A stretch of DNA of 64,000 bases, taken from assembly GCA_026710795.1 (NCBI GenBank), contig JAPOQK010000043.1, positions 1 to 64,000 of the forward strand, read 5' to 3'. This stretch comes from Candidatus Poribacteria bacterium. GTDB lineage: Bacteria; Poribacteria; WGA-4E; WGA-3G. Made by a program: the position numbers and the translations under genes. Shown piece after piece: positions 51,838 through 62,034 of the stretch (the stretch's first letter is position 1; each line of letters starts with the position of its first letter). The notes beneath the pieces were generated by a model that saw only the letters and a program-made list of their open reading frames with translations, did no database searches and was not told the DNA's origin.

Positions 51838-53343
51838 ATGAGTTTATTGGGTATTGATGTTGGCACAACAGGATGTAAAGTCATAGCGTTCCAAGAGGAT
51901 GGTGAAATCCTCGCACAGGCTTATGGGGAGTATCCGTTAATACACCCACAACCCGGTTGGTCAGAACTGGATGGAAATGTAGTTTGGGAAAAAGTATCCA
52001 ACGGAATTCGCGAGGTAGCGGCACAGACAAAAGACAATCCAATTGAAGCAATCAGTGTTGCATCCCAAGGTGAAGCAGTAACACCTGTATGGGGAAACTG
52101 TGATGTCCTCGCAAATGCTATCACAACCTTTGATTCCCGCACTTTAGGTATCTGCGATGAAATACTGCAAGACATTACACCTTTAGAAGTCATGCAAATC
52201 ACCGGTATGCCACCAAGTGACATACACACACTTGCAAAACTGGTATGGATACAACGAAATCAACCCGACATTTACAAAGAAGTATGGAAATTCTTCGGTT
52301 TTGAGGATTTTATTAATTTCAGACTTGGTGTGCAACCTGCTGTGGATTATTCTCTGGCAGCACGCACCATGGCATTTGACATTATCAATAAATGCTGGTC
52401 AGAAAGAATGCTTGAATTAGGAAATGTAGATGTTTCTATTTTACCTGACACAGTTCCTTCAGGAACAATCATCGGTGAAATTGGCAAAAAGGTTTCGGGT
52501 GAACTCGGTCTTCCTCAGGGAGTAGTAGTTGTTGCAGGAGGACACGATCAACCCTGTGGTGCATTGGGAGCAGGTATTATTCGCGGGGGAGAAGTCATGG
52601 ATGCCACAGGAACAGTTGAGTGCATTGCACCCGCCTTCGGAGAACCTGTTGTCAACCAACAAATGATAGATGGTAATTTTTCTTGCTATCCTCATGTCGT
52701 TGAAGGTCTCTATGTAACACTTGGTTTTGTTTCAAGCGGTGGCGTTGTGCTAAGATGGTTTCGTGACACATTAGCACAAGCAGAGGTAACACACGCTACA
52801 GCAGAGAATAGAGATATTTATGATATTCTGCTTGAAGATATCCCAGATGTTCCTGGAACCGCTATGTTGCTTCCGCATTTCACAGGCTCAGGCACACCAC
52901 ATCTTGACTTAGAATCAAAAGGGGCGATCGTTGGGTTATCTCTTTCAACATCCAAAGGTGAACTTGTGAAGGCAATTCTTGAAGGAATCAGCTACGAAAT
53001 CAAACAAAACCTAACAATGTTGGAAGATGCTGGTGTGGAAATCAATGAAGTACGCGCAATCGGTGGTGGAGCAAAGTCCGAAAAATGGCTGCAACTGAAA
53101 GCGGATATGTTTGGTAAAAAGGTCATTGCACTTGATATTTCGGAAGGAGTCTGTCTTGGAACAGCGATACTCGCTGGAACAGCAATTGGCAAATATAGCT
53201 CCATAGAGGAAGCAGTTGACCTGTTAGTCAAACCACAGAAGGTGTACTATCCACGAGAAGAAATTGCACAAGAATACGATGATAAACTGAAAGTATATCA
53301 ACAGATCTATCCCGCACTACGCGGTATTAACGACCAACTGTAA
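51838..53343 (+). CDS. FGGY-family carbohydrate kinase (xylulokinase-like)
   Basis: 501 aa, standard length. N-terminal phosphate motif GIDVGTTGCKV (4-14), Asp in the second lobe GGHDQPCGALGAG (catalytic Asp of the family), and AIGGGAKSEKWLQLKADMFG near the C-terminus, the FGGY signature region. AGGAG lies before the ATG. It phosphorylates a pentulose, gluconate or similar sugar. A ROK gene follows after 1 bp and a SIS gene after that. Confidence 0.9.
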   Translation: MSLLGIDVGTTGCKVIAFQEDGEILAQAYGEYPLIHPQPGWSELDGNVVWEKVSNGIREVAAQTKDNPIEAISVASQGEAVTPVWGNCDVLANAITTFDSRTLGICDEILQDITPLEVMQITGMPPSDIHTLAKLVWIQRNQPDIYKEVWKFFGFEDFINFRLGVQPAVDYSLAARTMAFDIINKCWSERMLELGNVDVSILPDTVPSGTIIGEIGKKVSGELGLPQGVVVVAGGHDQPCGALGAGIIRGGEVMDATGTVECIAPAFGEPVVNQQMIDGNFSCYPHVVEGLYVTLGFVSSGGVVLRWFRDTLAQAEVTHATAENRDIYDILLEDIPDVPGTAMLLPHFTGSGTPHLDLESKGAIVGLSLSTSKGELVKAILEGISYEIKQNLTMLEDAGVEINEVRAIGGGAKSEKWLQLKADMFGKKVIALDISEGVCLGTAILAGTAIGKYSSIEEAVDLLVKPQKVYYPREEIAQEYDDKLKVYQQIYPALRGINDQL

Positions 53344-53344
53344 T

Positions 53345-54298
53345 ATGAAGACAACTGTTGTAGGAATAGACATCGGAGGAACGAAACTCGCAACCGTTGT
53401 TGCCAACGATTCTGGTGATATACTCAGCAAAATTAGAAAACCTACTCAGGCAGAAAAAGGTCCTGAATATATCATCCAACTTCTGTTCGAGATGATAAAT
53501 GAAACAGTTGCACAAGCAGGACTGAAACAGAATGCTATTTCAGCAATCGGTGTCAGTTGTGGAGGTCCATTAGATACAAAAACTGGGATCGTCTATTCTC
53601 CACCCAATTTACCCGGTTGGAATTCGTTTCCACTCAAAGCAAGACTTGAATCTGAGTATAATATTCCTGCTACTATCGAAAACGATGCGAATGCAAGTGC
53701 GCTTGCAGAGTATCGGTTCGGAGGTGGAAAAGGTTATGATGCTGTGCTATATATGACTGTGAGTACGGGAATCGGTGGTGGTATCGTCATAAATGGAAAT
53801 GTATATCACGGGGCAAATGACAGTGCTGGAGAAGTCGGTCACCAAATTCTATTACCTGATGGACCTTTGTGTGGATGTGGAAAACAGGGATGTCTTGAGG
53901 CATTATGTTCAGGACCAGCAATTGCACGTCGTGCTAAAGAAGCAATTCAGAAGGAATCAAATACAGAAATTCTTGCTCTTGCAAACGGGTGTATAGATTC
54001 AGTGAAATCTGAACATGTTCTGGAAGCAGCTCGTAAGGATGATACATTAGCACTGAGATTAATTGACGAAACAGCATATTATATGGGGTGGGGCATAGCA
54101 AATCTTGTTAACATATTGAACCCGGACATAGTGTTATTGGGAACGATTGCAATCGCTGCGGGAGATCTTCTCCTTGTACCTATCCGAAAATATGTATCAT
54201 CCTTTGCCATGGCGCGTCCTGTTGAAGCAGTCAAGATTATGCCAGCACAGTTGGGTGATAAATTAGGAGATCTTGCTGCCATCGCATTAGTCGTGTAA
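53345..54298 (+). CDS. ROK-family sugar kinase
   Basis: 317 aa. ATP motif DIGGTK (9-14), the catalytic Asp in IENDANA (112-117), EVGH (163-166) and the zinc loop CGCGKQGCLE (176-185). There is no N-terminal HTH, so it is a kinase, not a repressor. It probably phosphorylates glucose, N-acetylmannosamine or another hexose. It starts 1 bp after the FGGY kinase stop and is followed by the SIS gene at 31 bp, so the three form one operon. Confidence 0.9.
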   Translation: MKTTVVGIDIGGTKLATVVANDSGDILSKIRKPTQAEKGPEYIIQLLFEMINETVAQAGLKQNAISAIGVSCGGPLDTKTGIVYSPPNLPGWNSFPLKARLESEYNIPATIENDANASALAEYRFGGGKGYDAVLYMTVSTGIGGGIVINGNVYHGANDSAGEVGHQILLPDGPLCGCGKQGCLEALCSGPAIARRAKEAIQKESNTEILALANGCIDSVKSEHVLEAARKDDTLALRLIDETAYYMGWGIANLVNILNPDIVLLGTIAIAAGDLLLVPIRKYVSSFAMARPVEAVKIMPAQLGDKLGDLAAIALVV

Positions 54299-54329
54299 GA
54301 TAATATGAGTTGATTGGAGTATAAACGGA

Positions 54330-54893
54330 ATGGAGAGAATCCAAAAATATATTTCGCACCTACAAGGTGTTTTGGAACGCCTAAAACTTGAAGATGTGCG
54401 TCAATCCATAGATGTAATTATGGATGCCTACCATGCTGACAAGCAGATATTCGTTTTAGGCAATGGTGGAAGTGCATCTACAGCATCACACATAGCATGT
54501 GATTTAGGAAAAGGTACAAGTATTGAAGGTAAACCACGTTTTAGAGTCATCAGTTTAACTGATAACGTAGCAACAATGACTGCTTGGTCTAATGATGTAT
54601 CCTACGAAGATGTATTCGTGGAACAACTGAAAAACCTTGTAAATCCTGGTGATGTCGTAATAGGAATCAGCGCAAGTGGTAACTCAGAAAACATAATCCG
54701 AGCAATGCTTTACGCATCAGAAATAGGTTGTCCGACAATTGGGTGGAGCGGATTTGGTGGTGGAAAGTTAGCAACGATTTGCGATGTAAATGTTGTTGTT
54801 GACAGCAATCAGTATGGACCTGTTGAGGATGTACACCTTATTTTAAACCATATTGTGCATGCTTGGATTAAAGAAGAATTCATATCAACATAA
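54330..54893 (+). CDS. SIS-domain sugar isomerase (GmhA-like)
   Basis: 187 aa. SIS motif FVLGNGGSASTASH (about 44-57) and GISASGNSENI (phosphosugar loop) match sedoheptulose-7-phosphate isomerase (GmhA). GmhA makes heptose for lipopolysaccharide or S-layer glycans. No other heptose gene is next to it; with ROK and FGGY kinases it may instead act in general phosphosugar metabolism. The Ser-rich loops are intact. Confidence 0.82.
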   Translation: MERIQKYISHLQGVLERLKLEDVRQSIDVIMDAYHADKQIFVLGNGGSASTASHIACDLGKGTSIEGKPRFRVISLTDNVATMTAWSNDVSYEDVFVEQLKNLVNPGDVVIGISASGNSENIIRAMLYASEIGCPTIGWSGFGGGKLATICDVNVVVDSNQYGPVEDVHLILNHIVHAWIKEEFIST

Positions 54894-54947
54894 ATGTTTC
54901 CTTATACCGCAGAATACTATTCTATATATAAAATAGCGATGAAGTTC

Positions 54948-54976
54948 TTGACACCTCAACAGTCTTAAGATATACT
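54948..54976 (+). promoter_or_regulatory. Promoter of the NfeD-flotillin cluster
   Basis: TTGACA (54948-54953), 17-bp spacer, TATACT (54971-54976), about 70 bp before the ATG at 55047. It leads the run of five genes to 59592. Confidence 0.65.
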
Positions 54977-55046
54977 TATAGCACAAGATATACAACAAAA
55001 AAGTACAAAATGAAGTGCCATAGTGATCAATCTGGAGTGAGAAAAA

Positions 55047-56585
55047 ATGATACGCAAGAGAAATCTACTATTCTATACGCTCCACATAATTTTCTTCTTA
55101 TCCCCGATAGCAAGTATATTCGCTCAGGATTCTGCTTTAGTGTACGTTCTGGATATTCGCACGGAAATTGGAGGCGGAGTTAGTTCATATATCATGAAAG
55201 GTATCCAGAAGGCAGAGTCGGCAAAGGCAGATGCTATAATCTTTGATGTGGATACACCCGGTGGAAAAGTTGATTCTGCAGTCAAGATTATTAGATTGAT
55301 TCAAGATACGAAAATACCTACTATTGCTTTTGTAAATCGACAAGCTATCTCAGCGGGAGCTATGATATCTGCTGCATGCACGCAGATCGTGATGACATCG
55401 GGGGCAACCATTGGTGATTCTGAGCCAGTTGACTCGCGAGGTAATGAGGTAAGTGAGAAAATCGTCTCCTATATTCGAGGCACCATACGTTCAACTGCAG
55501 AACGTCAAGGAAGAAATCCGGACATTGCAGAGGCAATGGTAGACAAAAGACTTTTCCTTGTCCGATTAAAAAATGGGGATATTATTAAATTGCGTCCCGA
55601 GGAATACATGAATGAACAGGATGCTGGAACACAGATGGAGATCCTCTGTGCAGAGGGTGAACTACTTAACCTAACGACACGACAAGCCCTTGATTACGGG
55701 TTTGTAGATGCACAAGCTGAAACTATATCTGAGCTGCTTGCCCAATATCAGATCGTTGAAGTAGATGAAAGGTATAGAGATGATAAAGATGATGCTGTGC
55801 TGATGGCACTTACAGGAGAAGGCATCATAAATAAACAGGAAGAACTAAGTGTTAATAGGGTCACACCAATAAAATCTTTAGAAAATGCACAAATAACAAA
55901 ATTTGTTGTTACCCTTGCCGATCGTGTCGTCTTCTTTATTACAAGTCCATACATCAGTGCCTTTCTACTATCGTTAGGTGGACTCGGACTCTTTGTTGAA
56001 ATTCGGACACCAGGTTTCGGTATACCTGGATTTCTCGGTCTAATGTTCATCGGTTTATTCTTTGGTGGACACATGTTGAACCAAATATCTTATGCATGGG
56101 TGCCACTCATCTTTGTAGTAGGATTAGCATTAATTGTCTTAGAGGTATTTGTTATTCCCGGTTTTGGAATTGCTGGAATACTCGGATTAATTATGATGCT
56201 TGGTAGTATTTTTTATGTGTTTTTTCAAAGTACAGATGATGTCAATATGGCACTCCTCTGGCTTTCTGTTTCAGTAATACTAACCTCTGTATTAGCAATT
56301 CTTGCCACAATCTTTCTGCCAAAATCTGCTCCATTCCAACGATTCGCACTATCCACAGTGATGAGTACCGATCTCGGTTACCACTCTGCTGGAATTGACG
56401 ATTTTGAAAGTTACCTTGGTAAAACAGGTGTTGCATTAACACCTTTACGTCCCGCAGGTACAGCAAGAATAGATAATAAGCGATTGGATGTTGTCACGGT
56501 CGGTGACTTCATCGCACAAAATACACCTGTTAAGGTCGCAGAAGTTGAAGGATCGAAAATATCGGTTGAAGCTCTTGAAGAATAG
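55047..56585 (+). CDS. NfeD-family membrane-bound ClpP-class serine protease (long form)
   Basis: 512 aa. Signal peptide about 1-26, then a ClpP-class protease domain (about 30-240) with candidate catalytic Ser102 (QAISAGAMIS) and Lys138 (SEKIVSY), the positions of the Ser-Lys dyad in the archaeal homologue PH1510. Four to five helices (about 290-420) follow, and a C-terminal NfeD OB fold (LTPLRPAGTARIDNKRLDVVTVG). These proteins occur with flotillins and help control membrane microdomains and protein quality. A short NfeD and two FloA genes follow. Confidence 0.9.
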   Translation: MIRKRNLLFYTLHIIFFLSPIASIFAQDSALVYVLDIRTEIGGGVSSYIMKGIQKAESAKADAIIFDVDTPGGKVDSAVKIIRLIQDTKIPTIAFVNRQAISAGAMISAACTQIVMTSGATIGDSEPVDSRGNEVSEKIVSYIRGTIRSTAERQGRNPDIAEAMVDKRLFLVRLKNGDIIKLRPEEYMNEQDAGTQMEILCAEGELLNLTTRQALDYGFVDAQAETISELLAQYQIVEVDERYRDDKDDAVLMALTGEGIINKQEELSVNRVTPIKSLENAQITKFVVTLADRVVFFITSPYISAFLLSLGGLGLFVEIRTPGFGIPGFLGLMFIGLFFGGHMLNQISYAWVPLIFVVGLALIVLEVFVIPGFGIAGILGLIMMLGSIFYVFFQSTDDVNMALLWLSVSVILTSVLAILATIFLPKSAPFQRFALSTVMSTDLGYHSAGIDDFESYLGKTGVALTPLRPAGTARIDNKRLDVVTVGDFIAQNTPVKVAEVEGSKISVEALEE

Positions 56586-56620
56586 GAATATATTATAAAC
56601 TTTCGGAGGTTATATCAATC

Positions 56621-57100
56621 ATGTGGGTACCAACTGTTCTTATTGCACTCGGAATACTATTAGTGTTTGTCGAGATTTTACTTCTCCCAGGGTTTGGTGC
56701 GGCAGGTATTCCGGGAGTAATAATATTCTGTGTTGGAATTGGTATGATCTGGGCGAGATCAAGCGTGACTACTGCCCTTATCTATACAAGTGTTGCTTTG
56801 ATTTTCGTTATACCGATATCTATAATCGGTCTGTCGTTACTTCGTGAATCCCCTATTGGTAAAAGTTTTATACTGAGTGCTTCCGAGAAAAGTGAGGATG
56901 GTTTTCAAGCAGCACCACAAGAATTAACAGCACTTGTCGGAAAGTCTGGAAAGACGGTCACACCGCTTCGTCCCGCGGGTGTTGCCCTAATCAATGGTCA
57001 ACGGGTTGATATTGTTACACAGGGAGAGTTTGTCGCACCGGAAACTGAAGTTGAAGTGATATTAGTTGAAGGCAGTCGTGTAGTCGTCCGAAGTTTATAA
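56621..57100 (+). CDS. NfeD-like short membrane protein
   Basis: 159 aa. Two to three helices (about 1-78, PTVLIALGILLVFVEILLLPG), then an NfeD OB-fold (GKSGKTVTPLRPAGVALINGQRVDIVTQG), nearly the same as the C-terminus of the preceding protein. GGAGG lies upstream. It is the protease-less NfeD form, which usually partners the flotillin that follows. Confidence 0.88.
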   Translation: MWVPTVLIALGILLVFVEILLLPGFGAAGIPGVIIFCVGIGMIWARSSVTTALIYTSVALIFVIPISIIGLSLLRESPIGKSFILSASEKSEDGFQAAPQELTALVGKSGKTVTPLRPAGVALINGQRVDIVTQGEFVAPETEVEVILVEGSRVVVRSL

Positions 57101-57157
57101 ATAATCAAATTAAAAGTTATGTTTTAATAACAAACCTAAAACAATAGGAGATTCGAT

Positions 57158-58072
57158 ATGGGAGAACTTACAGTAGTTCCAATAATCGCTGTCATTACAC
57201 TCATTGTAATCTTTATGTTCTTTTGGTTCGTCCCAGTCGGGCTTTGGATTGCTGCTGTTGCAGCTGGTGCCCCGTTACGCATTTCTGAACTTATTGGAAT
57301 GCGTTTGAGACGAGTCAATCCGAACATTATAGTCAAGGCATTAATTAGTGGACATAAAGCTGGATTAACAGTAGCAACAACCGAATTGGAGGCACACTAC
57401 CTTGCTGGTGGTAATATTTTGAATGTTGTGAGTGCACTCATCGCGGCTGATAAAGCTAAAATTGATCTTACTTTTCAAAGGTCATCTGCTATAGATCTTG
57501 CTGGAAGAGATGTATTTGAAGCCGTACAAGTTAGTGTTAATCCGCGCGTCATTACTACATCAAGAATTAGTGCACTTGCACTTGATGGTGTAGAACTGAT
57601 CGCAACTGTCAAGATTACTGTCCGAACCAATATCAACCGACTCGTCGGTGGTGCTGGTGAAGAAACGATTATCGCTCGGGTTGGAGAGGGAATCATCAGT
57701 GCAATCGGTGCTTCAGAAACCTACGAGGATGTGCTTGAAAACCCGGATATTATTTCCAAAACAGTGTTAGATCGTGGTCTTGATGCTGGTACCGCTTTTG
57801 AAATTTTATCAATTGATATTGCAGATGTAAACGTAGGTAAAAATATTGGTGCGGAACTTCAAGCTGAACAAGCAGAAGCTGATCTTGTTGTTGCACAGGC
57901 AAAGGCAGAAGAACGACGGGCACTCGCAGTGGCACGGAAACAGCAGATGACCGCAAACGTACAGGAGATGCGCGCTAAAGTTGTTGAGGCAGAAGCTACT
58001 GTCCCGCGGGCACTTGCTACCGCATTTCGTGAAGGTAATTTAAATATCTCACCTATGACAGAAGGAGAATAA
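57158..58072 (+). CDS. floA: Flotillin-like protein FloA (copy 1)
   Basis: 304 aa. One N-terminal hydrophobic segment (about 5-35), the FloA-typical [23 protein letters not shown], and a PHB-like domain (about 60-220: [22 protein letters not shown]). A Glu/Ala-rich coiled coil (about 225-290) drives oligomerisation. It forms membrane rafts. The second copy follows after 2 bp. The C-terminal tail here is short ([13 protein letters not shown]). AGGAG precedes the ATG. Confidence 0.92.
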   Translation: MGELTVVPIIAVITLIVIFMFFWFVPVGLWIAAVAAGAPLRISELIGMRLRRVNPNIIVKALISGHKAGLTVATTELEAHYLAGGNILNVVSALIAADKAKIDLTFQRSSAIDLAGRDVFEAVQVSVNPRVITTSRISALALDGVELIATVKITVRTNINRLVGGAGEETIIARVGEGIISAIGASETYEDVLENPDIISKTVLDRGLDAGTAFEILSIDIADVNVGKNIGAELQAEQAEADLVVAQAKAEERRALAVARKQQMTANVQEMRAKVVEAEATVPRALATAFREGNLNISPMTEGE

Positions 58073-58074
58073 GC

Positions 58075-59106
58075 ATGGAACCAGTTTTACTTGCGATCAT
58101 TGCTGTCTGTATTTTATTATTCCTAATTGTTATTGCTTGGTTAGTACCGCTCGGTTTGTGGATTACAGCAATTGCTGCTGGTGTAAAGGTCGGTATTTTC
58201 GATCTTGTTGCTATGCGTTTGCGCCGTGTCCCTCCAACCGCGATTGTTGAACCTCAAATTAATGCTACTAAAGCTGGGTTAACCCTTTCACTTGACGACC
58301 TTGAAGCGCATTTTCTCGCAGGTGGGCGCGTAGGAAGCGTTGTCGCAGCACTCATTGCTGCAGATAAAGCAAATATCCTACTTGATTTTGCACAAGCTGC
58401 CGCTATCGATTTGGCGGGAAGAGATGTCCTACAAGCTGTTCAAGTGAGTGTGACCCCAGAAATCATTGATATACCTGCACAAGAGGATGCGAACACAGGT
58501 ATTACTGCCGTTGCGCGTGATGGAATCCAACTCATTGTTAAAGCACGCGTCACTGTCAGAGCAAACATTGACCGCCTCGTCGGTGGGGCAACAGAAGACA
58601 CAATTCGTGCCAGAGTAGGAGAAGGGATTATTACGACAATCGGCTCTTCAGCCAACCACAAGCAGGTGTTGGAAAATCCTGTGAGAATATCTGAAACAGT
58701 ACTTGAAAAAGGACTTGAGGCAGGTACTGCATTTGAGATTTTGTCTATTGATATCGCTGATATCAATGTCGGTGAGAACGTTGGTGCAAAACTACAGACT
58801 GATCAGGCAGAAGCTGAACTCAAGATCGCACGCGCAAAAGCTGAGGAACAACGCGCACGGGCAGAGGCTGAAGAGGAAGAAAACAAGGCTCTTGTAGAGG
58901 AGATGACTGTCAAGTTGATTGAGGAGGAAGCAGAAATTCCACTTTCCATTTCAGACTCATTCAATTCGGAAAGTATGAGTGTAATGGATTACTACACGCT
59001 CCGCAATATTCTCGCAGATACAGAAATGCGTCAATCTATCGCTTCGCCAGGTGGCACTGAGGACAAAGACACAACACGTTCTTCACATTCTCTCGGACTT
59101 TCATAG
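58075..59106 (+). CDS. floA: Flotillin-like protein FloA (copy 2)
   Basis: 343 aa. The same layout as copy 1: an N-terminal hydrophobic segment, [23 protein letters not shown], then the PHB domain with [23 protein letters not shown] coiled coil rich in Glu/Ala/Lys (about 240-295) is followed by a longer tail (about 295-343) that ends SSHSLGLS. It differs in sequence throughout from copy 1, so the duplication is old. Two different FloA subunits may co-polymerise. Confidence 0.92.
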   Translation: MEPVLLAIIAVCILLFLIVIAWLVPLGLWITAIAAGVKVGIFDLVAMRLRRVPPTAIVEPQINATKAGLTLSLDDLEAHFLAGGRVGSVVAALIAADKANILLDFAQAAAIDLAGRDVLQAVQVSVTPEIIDIPAQEDANTGITAVARDGIQLIVKARVTVRANIDRLVGGATEDTIRARVGEGIITTIGSSANHKQVLENPVRISETVLEKGLEAGTAFEILSIDIADINVGENVGAKLQTDQAEAELKIARAKAEEQRARAEAEEEENKALVEEMTVKLIEEEAEIPLSISDSFNSESMSVMDYYTLRNILADTEMRQSIASPGGTEDKDTTRSSHSLGLS

Positions 59107-59124
59107 ATAGGTCTAAAGGAGAAA

Positions 59125-59592
59125 ATGATGGATTTTGATATACAAACGATAATTGCAATTGTCGTTGGAATTCTATTTCTAATCTTCGGGGGAGCACGTC
59201 GACGTAAGACCGAACAAACTGCATCCCCTCCACCTCAAAACAATCCTGAGATTGAAGTGCAACCCGATAGTGAAGTTGTGTTGCCACCCTTTATGCAGAA
59301 CTTTGAGGAATTTCCCGATGAAACAGAATTAGCAGAGGAAGTTGTAAATAATGAGGCAGAAGATGCACTGATGGTAACAGAACAATCTGAACCTGAAACG
59401 GTTCAAGAACCTACTCCTGAGAGAAAACCTGTGGTACCCCCACCTGTTCCAGCGGATTCACCTACTCGTTTACCAACAAGACCATTGCCATCAACTTCCT
59501 TGCTTGATCTCTCACCGGATACATTTCGGCAAGGGATCATTCTTTCTGAAATATTGGGTAAACCTAAGACACTCAGATCACGGAGACGGTAG
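59125..59592 (+). CDS. Small membrane-anchored proline-rich protein after the flotillins
   Basis: 155 aa. One N-terminal helix (about 8-24, IAIVVGILFLIFGGARR) then an acidic, Pro/Glu-rich, disordered region (VVPPPVPADSPTRLPTRPLP) and a short C-terminus with LDLSPDTFRQGIILSEILGKP, similar to short conserved tails seen in flotillin-linked proteins. Two Mets (59125 and 59128) are possible. AGGAG precedes. It starts 18 bp after FloA copy 2, so it is likely part of the raft system. Confidence 0.68.
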   Translation: MMDFDIQTIIAIVVGILFLIFGGARRRKTEQTASPPPQNNPEIEVQPDSEVVLPPFMQNFEEFPDETELAEEVVNNEAEDALMVTEQSEPETVQEPTPERKPVVPPPVPADSPTRLPTRPLPSTSLLDLSPDTFRQGIILSEILGKPKTLRSRRR

Positions 59593-59625
59593 AATTGTCA
59601 AATGTCTACTTTACAAGTTTTTATT

Positions 59626-59790
59626 GTAGGTTGGGTTGAGCGTAATGAAACCCAACCTACGTTACCATTATATGATCTTAACGTATGTGATGTCGTGGGT
59701 CAAAATATAGAAAACTAAATAATCTTGTTTTACCATTGTTGGTTGTTGGAATTTATCTGTAGGAGCTGATCAACCATTGGATCGCTCCTA
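59626..59790. repeat. Two palindromic repeats after the flotillin cluster
   Basis: GTAGGTTGGGTT (59626-59637) and AACCCAACCTAC (59649-59660) are perfect 12-bp arms. TAGGAGC (59760-59766) and GCTCCTA (59784-59790) form a second, related to the 25749 and 30717 palindromes. The first is close behind the last gene of the cluster and could act as a transcription terminator, but no strong T-run follows it on the plus strand. No gene lies in 59593-59884. Confidence 0.6.
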
Positions 59791-59884
59791 TCAAAACACG
59801 CCAGAAAATGATACCATATAAATTAGAATGGTATCAATAATCCTGCTAATCTCCTGTCATCAGAATCAAATCGCTTCAAGTAAT

Positions 59885-62032
59885 ATGTACCGTCGCATTT
59901 TTCAGTTTTCTATAATACCTTTCTTATTTCTGATTTTATCCAACTGTTCCCAAAACACCCCTGAGGAATCAACACAACCAGCAACAATTGACATTGAGAT
60001 ACCTCCTTATGCCCGATTCCTCAAGGGAATTAGTATATGTCTGGATCCCGGTCATGGTGGTCAAGGACATATTCCAGGTTATAAACGCGGTCCAACCGGA
60101 CTTCGTGAAGCTGAAATAAACCTAAAAGTAGCCTTCTATCTAAAAGAGTTATTGGAACAAGCGGAAGTTACCGTAGTTATGACGCGCATTGACAATTCTT
60201 ATGTCAGCCTTGCGAAACGGAGTCAAATAGCCAACGAAAACGGTGTGGATTTCTTCATATCAATACACCATAACGGTCTTGATAATAGCCCCAAAACAAA
60301 TTATTCATCAACATGGTATCATGGCGATGCAGATGAATCCCGAACAAGTTTAGACCTGGCGCGATACGTTCATCAGGGGGTTACTGATGCCCTTCGATTA
60401 CCTAATACGACAGCAACGGGACTCTATTCTGACAAACTTGTTGTTGCATCCGGTTTCGGTGTTCTCAGACTAACAGAATGTCCTGCAATAGTATGTGAAG
60501 CATCATTCTATACCAACCCAGAGGAGGAGGCAAGGCTAAAAAATGATGAATACCTTAAAAGAGAGGCTTACGGATATTTGCTTGGAATAGCACGTTATGC
60601 TGAAGCGGGTTTTCCGAAAGGTATTCTCTTATCACCAGAGAATGAATCTGTTATAAAAACAAAAACACCGACAATCAAGATTCAGGTGATGGATGGTATA
60701 CATGAACGTGGTGTGTGGATACTCAAACGACAGCAGGTGTTCACTAACAGTATACAAGTAAAAATTGATAATGTAATTGTTCCGTTTCAATATGACCGCG
60801 ACACGGATGTTATTACTGTGGACAATCTAAAGCCACTGTCAAACGGTATCCATTATATTCAAACAGACCTTGTTAATTATTACGGTAATCATAGTCTTCC
60901 AAAGCCACAACAGTTTAAGGTCGCACCACCAGCGACAGATTTACAGCTAAACGCATGGACAGAAACGCTTCCCTATGATGGAAAAAGTTATGTTGGAATC
61001 ACTGTAAATGCGCTTGACGCTGATGGACTACCGATTGCAGATGGTGAACTAATTACCGCAAAAACATCCAACGGCACCCTCAAGAATACAGAGAATTTAT
61101 CAAAAAACGGCACATCACGATTCTATCTGGATGCCCCTGAAAAACAAGGTGTTGCAACGGTAGTAGCATCTTACGGACAAACAAACAAATCAATAAAAAT
61201 CCGTTTCGCAGACATTGCGAATGCCATTATACAAGGTAAAGTAACTGACGCTGATACACGCACGCCAATTGTTAATGTTGAATTACGTGTCGATCCAGCG
61301 TTAAGCACAATGACAGACGTTGAGGGACACTACTTCATCCAATACGAACCTACTATAAAAAACCAAGATGAAATAACACTATCCATTTCAAAACCGGGAT
61401 ATTATCCAGACCAACACAAAATAAGGTGTGAACGGAATAAAACAACAATAGTCAACACGGAACTGTATGCAATCGCTGACGGTGCATTCTCAAAAACCGT
61501 GCTTGTGCTTGACACTGAAACAGATACACCCAAATCCCGTGAACTCATCACACTGTTGAAGGAGATGTTAGAACTTGCTGGAGCAAAGGTTTATAACATT
61601 CATACAGCAGGACGAAAAATAAATAGTAAAACACGGATTCAGACAGTCAACAAAATCAAAGATGAAGGATACTACCTACAAATCAACCATACTCCTGAAC
61701 GTAAAGGTAAATCACCAGTTGTAGCAAAACACAACCGGGGCAACCAAGGAACTGAGACTTTTCAAAAGCGGATCCTTGAACAATTCAACACGAATCTCTT
61801 TGAAACACCGATTGTCACCGTTCAAGACAGAGAAACACCTATTATCCAACAGACAAACAAACTTGCGATGACACTCGAGATTCGATCCTTAGATAATTCT
61901 GAAACTACTGCAATGAAAGAAGCAACAGCAGTTTTCGTTGGGGCATGGCTTTATTTAAAAGAGGAAACAGAGATTGATGCGGAAAAACTGAAACGTTTTA
62001 TGTTATACCTTAACCAGACGCGAGGTGATTAA
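59885..62032 (+). CDS. Lipoprotein N-acetylmuramoyl-L-alanine amidase with accessory domains
   Basis: About 715 aa from the ATG at 59885, chosen because residues 1-21 then form a lipoprotein signal (lipobox LSNC, Cys21); an upstream Met at 59828 gives a poor signal. Amidase_3 domain at about 48-235: zinc ligands His57 (DPGHGG), Glu75 (REAEIN), His128 (ISIHHNG) and catalytic Glu in VCEASF. Then Ig-like/Big_1-like segments (about 330-440) and a carboxypeptidase-regulatory-like fold (about 440-510: IIQGKVTDADTRTPI). The last 200 residues carry no clear family. It cleaves the peptide from muramic acid in the envelope. Confidence 0.87.
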   Translation: MYRRIFQFSIIPFLFLILSNCSQNTPEESTQPATIDIEIPPYARFLKGISICLDPGHGGQGHIPGYKRGPTGLREAEINLKVAFYLKELLEQAEVTVVMTRIDNSYVSLAKRSQIANENGVDFFISIHHNGLDNSPKTNYSSTWYHGDADESRTSLDLARYVHQGVTDALRLPNTTATGLYSDKLVVASGFGVLRLTECPAIVCEASFYTNPEEEARLKNDEYLKREAYGYLLGIARYAEAGFPKGILLSPENESVIKTKTPTIKIQVMDGIHERGVWILKRQQVFTNSIQVKIDNVIVPFQYDRDTDVITVDNLKPLSNGIHYIQTDLVNYYGNHSLPKPQQFKVAPPATDLQLNAWTETLPYDGKSYVGITVNALDADGLPIADGELITAKTSNGTLKNTENLSKNGTSRFYLDAPEKQGVATVVASYGQTNKSIKIRFADIANAIIQGKVTDADTRTPIVNVELRVDPALSTMTDVEGHYFIQYEPTIKNQDEITLSISKPGYYPDQHKIRCERNKTTIVNTELYAIADGAFSKTVLVLDTETDTPKSRELITLLKEMLELAGAKVYNIHTAGRKINSKTRIQTVNKIKDEGYYLQINHTPERKGKSPVVAKHNRGNQGTETFQKRILEQFNTNLFETPIVTVQDRETPIIQQTNKLAMTLEIRSLDNSETTAMKEATAVFVGAWLYLKEETEIDAEKLKRFMLYLNQTRGD

Positions 62033-62034
62033 GA

